From: Bradyrhizobium canariense | GTDB lineage: Bacteria; Pseudomonadota; Alphaproteobacteria; Rhizobiales; Xanthobacteraceae | Reading direction: 5' to 3' | Assembly (NCBI RefSeq): GCF_019402665.1 | Contig: NZ_VSST01000019.1 | Span: 1-64,000 of the forward strand | Length of the DNA: 64,000 nucleotides | Shown here: positions 57,156 through 64,000 of the stretch, one piece after another | How the letters are laid out: each line of letters opens with the position of its first letter | Numbering within the stretch: position 1 is the first letter of the stretch | Translations under genes and position numbers: made by a program | The notes under the pieces: generated by a model | The model's input: the letters and a program-made list of their open reading frames with translations, nothing else | Database searches by the model: none | What the model was told of the DNA's origin: nothing

Positions 57156-59060
57156 ATGCAAATCAATGCCGATGCTGCCGCCGCGGCGCGCCCATTGGTC
57201 TTCGCCGGGTTTCCGGCGAGCTCCTGGGCCTTTGCGCTGCGGGTGTGGCTCGCGATGCTTCTCGCCCTCTATGTGAGCTTCTGGCTCGAGCTTGAATCGC
57301 CCTCGTCGTCAGCCCTCACGGTGGCGATCCTGGCACTGCCCACGCGCGGTCAAGGCATGGAAAAGGCCGGCTACCGATTGCTTGCAACCGCCATCGGCGT
57401 GGCGGCATCGATCGCGATCGCCGGCATGTTTTCCCAAACCGACGGTCTCCTGCTCGCGGTGCTCGGCATTTGGATCGGCCTTTGCGTCTACGCCGTCGGG
57501 ATGCTCGACGGCAATCGCGCTTATGCAGCGTCTCTCTGCTGCACCACGGTCGCGCTGATTGCCATTCAGCAGATCGACAGCCCGCTGCAAGTATTCCCGA
57601 CCGGCGTCGCGCGGGGCGCGGCCATCAGCGTCGGGGTCCTCGCGGTGGCGCTCGTAAATGAAGTTCTGGCCGCGCCGAACTATCATCCGGCCCTGGCAAG
57701 CCGCATCGAGGCGCTGCACCGGCGGGTCACGGATCTCGCGCAAAATGCCGAGCGCGGCCAAGCGCCATCCGCACCCGTTGCGGCGGACCTGTTGCATGAT
57801 ATCGCAGCGCTGCGCCCGGACATCGCGAGCCTAGCGGCGGAATCGAGCGTGGGCCCGACAAGAGCCGCGGCCGCGCGTTCCGCGCTGGTCGATCTCGTCA
57901 GCGCGTTCTCTCTCGGCCGCATGCTGGCAGCGCTCTCCGCCACGTCCGCTCCGGCGCAGAATGGTGACGATCCGGACCAGGATGCGGCCGGGCTGATCGC
58001 GATTTCCCGATCCTGGCTGCGGATCGAAATCAGCCGCAAGAACGCGCAAGTGCGCAGCAGCCTCGATGCGCTGCGTGCAGGGACGCGTCCCTATCGTGCA
58101 TGGCACGCACCGCTCTATCGTTCGCGCCGCATTGCGGCTGAAGCCGGCGCACGGGCTGCGATCGCGTTCACGCTGATCGCAATCTTCTTCGTGCTGGCGG
58201 GCTGGCCGACAACAGAGCTCTGCCTTTCACTCGTCGCCGTGATCATAGGCCTCGGCTCAACCTCGCCCGCGCCACGCAGCTTCACGCTGGTGGCGGTGAT
58301 GGCGATGCCGATCGCCTGCGTGCTGGCCGGCATCTTGAAGTATCTCGTCTTCAATGGGGTGTCCGAGTTTCAGCTGCTGGCGATCGGTCTTGCGCCTGTC
58401 GTCATCGGCCTCGCGCTGCTGGTCTCGCTGCCGAGCCCGATGCTGTCTTCCCTCGGCCGTCTCGTCCTGGTGTTCACGCTCGCGGTGCTCGCACCGACAA
58501 ATCCGCAGAGCTACGACCCCGAGGTGTTTCTGCTGACGAGCTTCTTTGCCTGCCTTTCGTCCGTCCTCGTCTTTGCCGCGCAGTTGCTGCTGCCTCCCTT
58601 GTCATGCGGCCGGCGCATTCGGCTGCTGTTGGAAGAGGTCCGGCGCGAGCTGAGCCGCCGCGACAGCGGGCCAGCCCGGCATCTCGCGCCGGAGGAAGCC
58701 GCCTTTCGCGACGCGGCGCGGATTGAACAGATGGTGACCGCAAACGGCCCCTCCGCAATCAATGATCAGATCGCCGGCACGGCCATGCATTTTTTCGACA
58801 AGGCCGACGCCCTGCGACGTTGCCGTGCCGAACTGGACCGGGTCGGCCAGGGCCCGCTCGCCGGAGCGGCGCAGGCCGCGCAAGAGGCCCTCGTCCGGCG
58901 GGACGGCGGTGCGATCCTCGCTTCGGCCGGGGCGCTGCACCAGGCGGGAGCGCCAAGCAACCTGCCCACCAGTGCAGCCATCGCCGCGCTGATTGCGGCA
59001 AGTGCGGCGTTCATGCCGCCACAATCTCCGACCGGCTCCAGCCGAGGGACATCACCATGA
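57156..59060 (+). CDS. FUSC-family efflux protein (AaeB-like)
   Basis: A 634-residue inner-membrane protein. Two sets of about five helices flank a long helical cytoplasmic region, as in AaeB/PET proteins that export aromatic carboxylic acids. Recognisable: SSALTVAILALPTRGQGMEK, LLATAIGVAASIAIAGM, FVLAGWPTTELCLSLVAVIIG, and the second half AGILKYLVFNGVSEFQLLAI. Start at 57156 after GGGGATCTCGCGCG. The stop overlaps the DUF1656 gene (ATGA). Confidence 0.85.
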   Translation: MQINADAAAAARPLVFAGFPASSWAFALRVWLAMLLALYVSFWLELESPSSSALTVAILALPTRGQGMEKAGYRLLATAIGVAASIAIAGMFSQTDGLLLAVLGIWIGLCVYAVGMLDGNRAYAASLCCTTVALIAIQQIDSPLQVFPTGVARGAAISVGVLAVALVNEVLAAPNYHPALASRIEALHRRVTDLAQNAERGQAPSAPVAADLLHDIAALRPDIASLAAESSVGPTRAAAARSALVDLVSAFSLGRMLAALSATSAPAQNGDDPDQDAAGLIAISRSWLRIEISRKNAQVRSSLDALRAGTRPYRAWHAPLYRSRRIAAEAGARAAIAFTLIAIFFVLAGWPTTELCLSLVAVIIGLGSTSPAPRSFTLVAVMAMPIACVLAGILKYLVFNGVSEFQLLAIGLAPVVIGLALLVSLPSPMLSSLGRLVLVFTLAVLAPTNPQSYDPEVFLLTSFFACLSSVLVFAAQLLLPPLSCGRRIRLLLEEVRRELSRRDSGPARHLAPEEAAFRDAARIEQMVTANGPSAINDQIAGTAMHFFDKADALRRCRAELDRVGQGPLAGAAQAAQEALVRRDGGAILASAGALHQAGAPSNLPTSAAIAALIAASAAFMPPQSPTGSSRGTSP

Positions 59061-59260
59061 TGAACACCTATCGGGAACTCGTCATCGGTGGCGTGCTGAT
59101 TGCCCCCATCGTCTCCTATGCGGCAACAGCGATGCTCGCGTTCCTGATGCTGCGCCCGCTGCTGCGCTTCGTCGGCTTCACGAGATTCTTCAGCAACCCT
59201 TCGCTGGCCGAACTCAGCCTCTACGTGGCGATGTTCGGCATGCTCGCACTGTTCTTCTAG
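59057..59260 (+). CDS. DUF1656 membrane protein (AaeX-like)
   Basis: A 67-residue protein with two membrane helices (VIGGVLIAPIVSYAATAMLA and ELSLYVAMFGMLALFF). DUF1656 proteins (AaeX) sit between FUSC and HlyD genes in the aae system. ATGA overlap with the FUSC gene and HlyD follows after 11 bp. Confidence 0.85.
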   Translation: MMNTYRELVIGGVLIAPIVSYAATAMLAFLMLRPLLRFVGFTRFFSNPSLAELSLYVAMFGMLALFF

Positions 59261-59271
59261 GGAGAAAAGCC

Positions 59272-60564
59272 ATGGAAGCCACCCTGCCCCGCAACGCCGC
59301 CCCGCTTCATGGCGAGCCAACGACCGACGCGCCGGTGGATGCCGCAGACACCGTGGACGGTTCGAACATGCCGGAGACCGTAGCGCGCGACACCGGCGAT
59401 CACGCCGCGGCCGGCGTCAAACCTCCGGAACAGGCGGCTCCCTCCGCGAAGGTGCTGCGCGAGGGCGCCCGCCGCTTCATCCACGGCGCGGCCAAACATC
59501 TTGCGACCCTCGGCATTGCACTGGTCGCCGTCTTGATATCGCTCGCGACCTGGCAGCATTACGTCACCGCGCCCTGGACCCGGAACGGCAGCGTGCGCGT
59601 CCAGGTCGCCAACGTCGCGCCGCAGGTTTCGGGCGAGATCGTGGAACTGCGGGTGACCGACAATCAGTTCGTCCATAAGGGCGACGTGCTCTACGTCATC
59701 GACCCCTTCGACTTCGAGGTGGCCGCCCATGTCGGCAAGGCCGTCCTCGACCAGCGTGCGGCGGATCTCGAAGTGAAGCAGGCCCAGTTCAACCGGCGTC
59801 AGCGCTTGTCCAACCTCGCAACGACGCCGGAGGAACAGCAGATCTTCGCCGGCAATGCCTTGCAAGCGAAGGCTGCGTATGAGGCGGCGGCGCATCAGCT
59901 TGCTCAGGCCGAATTGAACCTGAAACGAACCAACGTGACGAGTCCGGTCGACGGCTACGTCACCAACCTCCTGCTGCGCGTCGGCGATTATGCTACCACC
60001 GGCGCCAGCAACGTCTCCATCATCGATGCCAACAGTTTCTGGATCGACGGCTATTTCGAAGAGACCAAGATGGCGGGCGTGTGCGTGGGCGATCGCGCAG
60101 AGGCACAGCTCGTCGGCTACTCCAAGCCGCTTCAGGGACATGTGAAAACCGTGACCCGCGGCGTCAGCGTGTCGAACGCCGCATCCGGCACCCAAGGCTT
60201 GCCCAACGTCGATCCCATCTACACCTGGGTTCGGCTTGCGCAGCGCGTGCCGGTTCGCGTCGCCATCGACACGGTGCCTCCGGGGGTGCCGCTGGTCTCC
60301 GGCATGACGGCGACGGTGACGATCCGGCAGCCCTCAAGCGAAACCCAAAGCCGGTTTGAGCGATTCCGCACGAACTTCGTGAATCCCGTCGCCGATCTGT
60401 TCGGCGCGGGACGTCCGCCTCGCGCGAACTGCCTTCAGGCCACATCCCAGCAGCCCCCCGAGGTGGAAGCGGTTCCGTATTCGCGCGAACCCGCCATTCC
60501 GCCAGCGGCTGCCATCGCACCGGGCCTCACACCCGGCCTCGACGCCTCGCCACGCCTGCCCTGA
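59272..60564 (+). CDS. HlyD/EmrA-type membrane fusion protein
   Basis: A 430-residue periplasmic adaptor. A cytoplasmic Pro/Ala-rich N-terminus (1-75) precedes one membrane helix (LATLGIALVAVLISLATWQH). Biotin-lipoyl half-motifs: NVAPQVSGEIVELRVTDNQF and NVTSPVDGYVTNLLLRVGDY; the coiled-coil hairpin lies between (ADLEVKQAQFNRRQRLSNLA). With FUSC and DUF1656 it forms an AaeA-like efflux unit; the outer-membrane TolC-type component is not in the window. GGAG precedes the ATG. Confidence 0.9.
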   Translation: MEATLPRNAAPLHGEPTTDAPVDAADTVDGSNMPETVARDTGDHAAAGVKPPEQAAPSAKVLREGARRFIHGAAKHLATLGIALVAVLISLATWQHYVTAPWTRNGSVRVQVANVAPQVSGEIVELRVTDNQFVHKGDVLYVIDPFDFEVAAHVGKAVLDQRAADLEVKQAQFNRRQRLSNLATTPEEQQIFAGNALQAKAAYEAAAHQLAQAELNLKRTNVTSPVDGYVTNLLLRVGDYATTGASNVSIIDANSFWIDGYFEETKMAGVCVGDRAEAQLVGYSKPLQGHVKTVTRGVSVSNAASGTQGLPNVDPIYTWVRLAQRVPVRVAIDTVPPGVPLVSGMTATVTIRQPSSETQSRFERFRTNFVNPVADLFGAGRPPRANCLQATSQQPPEVEAVPYSREPAIPPAAAIAPGLTPGLDASPRLP

Positions 60565-60829
60565 ATCAGACGAAGACGGCCGGCCGGACATGACAGTACC
60601 GCATGCACCCTCGTTCGGTGTGTTCTCTCCACACATGCACTTGATCCCTTTGATTCCAATTGAATTTTTCGCGACACGCGGTCGCACCCGCTCGCACTTG
60701 CAAAATCTAATACCGCTTCAGCTTCCTTAACGAGCCTTCCGACGCGGTCGCACCTATCGTTCGAACATGGACCAATTGCATTCTGCTGCCGTCCCGACGG
60801 CAGCCGAATCCAGGAAATGGGGACGAACG

Positions 60830-61840
60830 ATGCTTACTGATATGCAAGCGGCCGGCGCCCGGGTGACGTATCAACCCAGCCGCCGCGAATCGGCTTCCCC
60901 GCAAGAGTCTCGCGCATTTCCCCTCGAACGAAGGTGGCGCCAGCCCGGCCAACATGGCGGCACCGCGTCCGACGACATCACGATCTCGCGCTGGACCTCG
61001 ACCCAAACAGGCATAAGGCACGAAGAAGCCGCGACGCCTTGCGACCGATACTTCCTGGCCATCGCCTTGAAAACAACACGGGTCAAACTGACCAGAGGCC
61101 GCCACACCGTCTTCGACGGCGTCATGCCGGCAGGCACGCTGTATATCGGCGCACCGTCGCAGCGGCTCAGTGCGCAGTTCTACGCGCCGTGCGATTTCCT
61201 GCACTTCCACGTCTCTGCCGGCAGTTATTTTCCGCCTCTACGGCCTGGAGCAGGCCCCGCCGCGCCGGAAGGCCTCAACGACCTCGTCCTGCTCCGCGAC
61301 CCGTTTGCCGAGCAGCTTGCGAAAGCACTGACCGAACGCGGCCATTCTGCCGACCGGGAATTCGCACGCTGCATTGGCCGGACGCTGGCAATGCACATTG
61401 CCCGGCGCGAGCTCCCTCACGCGAAAGTCAATGCGTTGCCGAAATGGCGGCTGCGGCGCGTCGAGGAGTATGTCGGGACGAACTTCGACCACGGCATCAC
61501 CCTGTCCGACCTTGCCAGGGTGGCGGGACTGTCGCGGATGCACTTCGCGGCCCAGTTTCGTGCCGCGACGGGATACCGACCGCGGGAATACCTGCTGCAT
61601 CAGCGCATCGAGCGTGCGAAATCACTGCTATCGAATTCCGACACGGTCCTCGCCGAGGTGGCGCTGACCGTCGGCTTCTGCACCCAGGCGCATTTCTCGA
61701 CCGTCTTCAAGCGGATCACAGGTGAAACCCCCGCGCGCTGGCGATGCGCCAGCCGGAACGCGTCGGCTTCGTCCAGGCTCGGCGATCCCGCTGCGACACG
61801 CATGACGGTGTCCCACGCGCTGCCCGCGGAAATCACGTGA
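60830..61840 (+). CDS. AraC-family regulator (paralogue 2)
   Basis: A 336-residue regulator. HTH pair: GITLSDLARVAGLSRMHFAA, QFRAATGYRPREYLLHQRIE, LAEVALTVGFCTQAHFSTVF. The DNA-binding domain is more than 60% identical to the AraC at 52608 by eye (WRLRRV, GLSRMHFA, FKR...GxTP). The longer N-terminus has an AraC_binding_2-like ligand region. Start at 60830 (GGGGACGAACG before the ATG); 60767 is an in-frame alternative. It closes the efflux cluster. Confidence 0.85.
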   Translation: MLTDMQAAGARVTYQPSRRESASPQESRAFPLERRWRQPGQHGGTASDDITISRWTSTQTGIRHEEAATPCDRYFLAIALKTTRVKLTRGRHTVFDGVMPAGTLYIGAPSQRLSAQFYAPCDFLHFHVSAGSYFPPLRPGAGPAAPEGLNDLVLLRDPFAEQLAKALTERGHSADREFARCIGRTLAMHIARRELPHAKVNALPKWRLRRVEEYVGTNFDHGITLSDLARVAGLSRMHFAAQFRAATGYRPREYLLHQRIERAKSLLSNSDTVLAEVALTVGFCTQAHFSTVFKRITGETPARWRCASRNASASSRLGDPAATRMTVSHALPAEIT

Positions 61841-61877
61841 ATCATGCGAAATGAGAAATAACAGGGGTTCGTGAAAT

Positions 61878-62015
61878 ACTTTGGCCGCGCGATCGGCGAT
61901 GCTGTGTGTGTTAGGTGACTGAGACCCCCAAGTCACGGCTCGAGCCTCTTTCTCCTCCCTGGGCATACGAGCATTTTGGGGCCGTCCTCCCCCAAGGATG
62001 GCCCCTTTTTTTCCA
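61878..62015 (+). ncRNA. Candidate small RNA with anti-Shine-Dalgarno loop
   Basis: After the araC stop, three hairpins follow in order: GTGACT-N10-AGTCAC (61915-61936, C-rich loop), GCTCG/CGAGC (about 61938-61972) whose long loop carries CTCCTCCC, and a terminator GGGGCCGTCC/GGATGGCCCC followed by TTTTTTT (about 61978-62012). C-rich loops that can pair with Shine-Dalgarno sequences are the hallmark of alphaproteobacterial sRNA families (AbcR/ar15, ar14). The promoter is unclear (TTGGCC at 61881), so the whole could also be a long 3' end of the araC transcript. Confidence 0.45.
61978..62012 (+). terminator. Rho-independent terminator
   Basis: Ten-pair stem GGGGCCGTCC / GGATGGCCCC (one G-U pair), eight-base loop, then seven T. 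It is 137 bp beyond the araC stop and between convergent genes. Confidence 0.9.
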
Positions 62016-62043
62016 CCGCGCAGCGCGATTGTCTCTTCGGAAT

Positions 62044-62991
62044 TTATCGCGCTTGGGCGCTCAGGTGACGCGTAATCCAGGCGCGGACACCGTGAAGGCT
62101 CCTGAAATCGTCCAGCGAACGAGCCGGAAGCCCGGGCTCGATCTCGGCAACCATCCTGCTGAGCGCATATCCCGGCCCCAGCTCGAGAAACCCCGTCGCG
62201 CCCGCTTCGACACAGGCTTGCAAGCAATCTGCCCATTGCACGGTTTGCGAAATCTGCGCGGCAAGCTTGTCGAGACCTTTGTTGGCCGACACAACCGGAG
62301 TGGCATCTATTCCGCTCAGAATGCGCGCACCGCTCCCCGGCGGGAACACCACCGGTGCCAGGCGCAGAGTCTCACGAAATAGGGCGGACGCGGCGGCGAG
62401 CCGTGTAGTGTGGGAGGCCACCTCAACCGGCAACGCGACGATCCTTGCGCCGCGTATCGCCCGCGCGTCTGCGGCAATTCCGCTCAGCGCCTCCCGGCCG
62501 CCGCCGATGACAAAGGCATCGCCGGGATTGACGAGGGCGATCGCCGCGCCGTGACGTTCGCAAAGGCGACCGATCTCGTCTCGCGAAAGACCACGGACGA
62601 AGATCAGACCGTCGCCGGCGCGCGTGGCCGCATCCATGGCTTCTGCGCGGCGCGCCACGAGATCGAGCGTGGCAGTCGCATCGAACAGTCCGCCGACACC
62701 CCAGGCCGCGACTTCGCCGACACTATAGCCGGCAATGATGACGCCACGCGGCATGACATCTGCGAGCGCACACGCCGCAGCGAGCGGCTGCAAGGTACAG
62801 AGAATCTGGCCGGCACGGTTGCGGTGCAGGGCCTCATCAGGTTCGCTCCGGACGAATTCGCGCGGATCCCTGCCACCCAGCAATGCAGCCCCATGCGCAA
62901 ACAGCTGCGCGGCGTCCGGCGCGTCGCCCGTGAGGGCGAACATGTCCCGATGCTGGCCGCCTTGGCCCGAGCAGAGGATCGCAAACGTCAT
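62044..62991 (-). CDS. mdcH: Malonate decarboxylase subunit epsilon (malonyl-CoA:ACP transacylase-like), MdcH
   Basis: A 315-residue acyltransferase of the FabD fold. The N-terminus FAILCSGQGGQHRDMFAL is the AT start (GQGxQ), the nucleophile elbow is GYSVGEVAAWGVGG (GxSxGE), and the catalytic His is in VEVASHTTRL. In malonate decarboxylase it charges the acyl carrier protein with malonate. It is last in the minus-strand operon, 9 bp after the AEC transporter. Confidence 0.87.
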   Translation of the reverse strand: MTFAILCSGQGGQHRDMFALTGDAPDAAQLFAHGAALLGGRDPREFVRSEPDEALHRNRAGQILCTLQPLAAACALADVMPRGVIIAGYSVGEVAAWGVGGLFDATATLDLVARRAEAMDAATRAGDGLIFVRGLSRDEIGRLCERHGAAIALVNPGDAFVIGGGREALSGIAADARAIRGARIVALPVEVASHTTRLAAASALFRETLRLAPVVFPPGSGARILSGIDATPVVSANKGLDKLAAQISQTVQWADCLQACVEAGATGFLELGPGYALSRMVAEIEPGLPARSLDDFRSLHGVRAWITRHLSAQAR

Positions 62992-63000
62992 CGCCGCGGC

Positions 63001-63951
63001 CTAGTGGGGAAAGAGCAGCGCGATCGCAATCGCCAGGGTCACGACGCTGAATCCGGTGCTGGCGATGACCATCGACCCTGCCCTTGCGGAATCCAGCCGG
63101 TAGTTGACCGCGAACAAAATTCCGAAGAAGCCCGAGGGTGTCGCGGCGAGCAGAACAGCCGTTTTCGCCGCATCCTGCGTCATCGGAATGAGGCAAATGA
63201 CCGCAACTGCCAGCAGCGGGCGCACGATGTCCGAAGCCACCGTTGCAGCGACGACCTTCCAGTCCAGCCGAAACGACTGCGCCGACAGAATGGCTCCGGT
63301 GAGGAACAGGGCGACGCCGGCAGCCGAACTTCCAATCAGCGCGAGGCTTGCACGGGCCAACGCGTCGAGGCTCACATCCGATAACGAGAACAGGATGCCA
63401 AGCGCGGGCGCGAGTACCACCGGCTTGGTGATCGCACGCCGAATTGCCGTCAGGACCTGCCGTGCCGCCATTTGCTCGCCGCGAGCCTTGGCGGCGCCCA
63501 TTTCCGCCATGATCAGGGTCAGCGGACTGATGAGGATCGAGCCCGCCGCCAATGCGACGGCAACCGGCACAGTGCCGGCCGGCCCCACGACTGAGGTCAT
63601 GATCGGAAGGCCCACGCCGGCGAGATTCGGAAAACCAATCGTCAACGCCTGTAACGATGCTTCCGACCGGGAAACCTTGGAGACCCCACGCGCGGTAAAA
63701 TACCAGGCGAGATAGACCAGCAGCATCGTCACGCCGAGCACCAGGAAGAGCGGAACCTGCTCGATCATCTCACGGCGTGACGCCGAGGCTGTCGCCGCGA
63801 ACAGAGAGGCCGGCAGCGCAAAATCCATCACGAGTGCGTTGAGGGCGTCGACGTGAAGATTGTCGACGATATGGAATTTTCCGGCGGCGTATCCCAGCAA
63901 CAGAACGAAGAAGACCGGCACCAGCGCCATCAGGATCGCGTTGGACATCAT
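63001..63951 (-). CDS. mdcF: Malonate transporter, auxin-efflux-carrier family (MdcF)
   Basis: A 316-residue membrane protein of the AEC family with ten expected helices. MdcF-type features: VDALNALVMDFALPASLFAA (N-x2-V-x2-x-LP), ALTIGFPNLAGVGLPIM and TPSGFFGILFAVNYRLD. Two possible start ATGs (63951 and 63948); the ATGA overlap with the gene upstream favours 63951. Confidence 0.85.
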   Translation of the reverse strand: MMSNAILMALVPVFFVLLLGYAAGKFHIVDNLHVDALNALVMDFALPASLFAATASASRREMIEQVPLFLVLGVTMLLVYLAWYFTARGVSKVSRSEASLQALTIGFPNLAGVGLPIMTSVVGPAGTVPVAVALAAGSILISPLTLIMAEMGAAKARGEQMAARQVLTAIRRAITKPVVLAPALGILFSLSDVSLDALARASLALIGSSAAGVALFLTGAILSAQSFRLDWKVVAATVASDIVRPLLAVAVICLIPMTQDAAKTAVLLAATPSGFFGILFAVNYRLDSARAGSMVIASTGFSVVTLAIAIALLFPH

Positions 63952-63998
63952 GAAATCGGCCTTTCATGGGCGTCGACGAAGAGCGTCATTGCAAGCAG
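63948..63998 (-). CDS. mdcB: C-terminal end of an mdcB-like gene (triphosphoribosyl-dephospho-CoA synthase)
   Basis: The frame read into the window edge encodes LLAMTLFVDAHERPIS and a stop that overlaps mdcF's ATG as ATGA. The LLAxTLF end fits the C-terminus of CitG/MdcB-type enzymes, which make the prosthetic group precursor of malonate decarboxylase. The rest is outside the window, so the identity is inferred mainly from context. Confidence 0.45.
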   Translation of the reverse strand: MLAMTLFVDAHERPIS

Positions 63999-64000
63999 GT

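Noticed and set aside
52608..61840. Calling the kinase FixL
   Set aside because: The PAS domains show no haem-binding His pattern that I can identify, and no fixK or fixNOQP gene is near; only the layout is similar.
1..64000. tRNA, rRNA, CRISPR arrays, prophage or intact insertion sequences
   Set aside because: None was recognised on either strand; the only repeats are the dispersed element, the REP-like palindrome and the tandem units described.

Overview
The window is high-GC (about 64-65% by eye) alphaproteobacterial chromosome and looks like Bradyrhizobium or a very close relative. The reasons are a Porin_2-type outer-membrane porin with the typical rhizobial N-terminus, abundant ABC/TRAP uptake systems, FixJ-like response regulators, DUF2934/DUF3606/DUF3750 proteins, REP-like CCCGGATGGAGCGCAAG palindromes, and promoters of the alphaproteobacterial EcfG (GGAAC-N16/17-CGTT) type. 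I saw no rRNA, tRNA, CRISPR array, phage or intact insertion sequence.

Layout. 1-830: a ~640-bp dispersed non-coding repeat and a REP-like palindrome. 836-2925: porin gene with its promoter and terminator, then a possible small RNA. 2926-7834: MarR regulator, alpha/beta-hydrolase-like protein, ketopantoate-reductase-like enzyme, YkgJ-type Cys-cluster protein. 7937-10601: HerA-like ATPase and a NiCoT nickel transporter with a perfect NikR operator. 10674-18523 (minus): a tight seven-gene operon of luciferase-like monooxygenase, two CMD/AhpD-like proteins and a branched-chain-type ABC transporter with fused permeases, preceded by a MetQ-like binding protein. 18843-21009: divergent MATE exporter and TetR repressor sharing a large dyad operator. 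21205-22992: orphan peptide-type binding protein. 23031-31717: an apparent general-stress island (small proteins, SDR, TreZ, DUF3606-GlgX, secreted peptide, Mn-catalase/DUF892 fusion) carrying EcfG-type promoters. 31721-37336: Mfd paralogue, DUF3750, DUF2934 and Cys-rich small proteins. 37496-46021: a catabolic cluster (TRAP transporter, AroQ, unknown protein, TIM-barrel enzyme, KstD-like flavoprotein, divergent GntR and SMP-30). 46076-50582: SDR/HxlR pair, ECF sigma factor with NTF2-like tail, MFS exporter, with two more repeat copies. 51548-52281: 5'-truncated MFS gene. 52402-61840: two paralogous AraC regulators flanking a PAS kinase/FixJ regulator/lone receiver and a FUSC-DUF1656-HlyD efflux unit. 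61878-62015: candidate small RNA. 62044-64000 (minus): end of a malonate decarboxylase operon (mdcH, mdcF, tail of an mdcB-like gene).

How it fits together. Three themes stand out: uptake and oxidation of organic carbon or sulfur compounds (the luciferase/CMD/ABC operon, the TRAP/AroQ/flavoprotein cluster, malonate use), stress resistance under one sigma factor (trehalose and glycogen enzymes, catalase, desiccation-type small proteins), and regulated efflux (MATE, MFS, FUSC-HlyD). Functional assignments come from recognised motifs and context; no database search was run.
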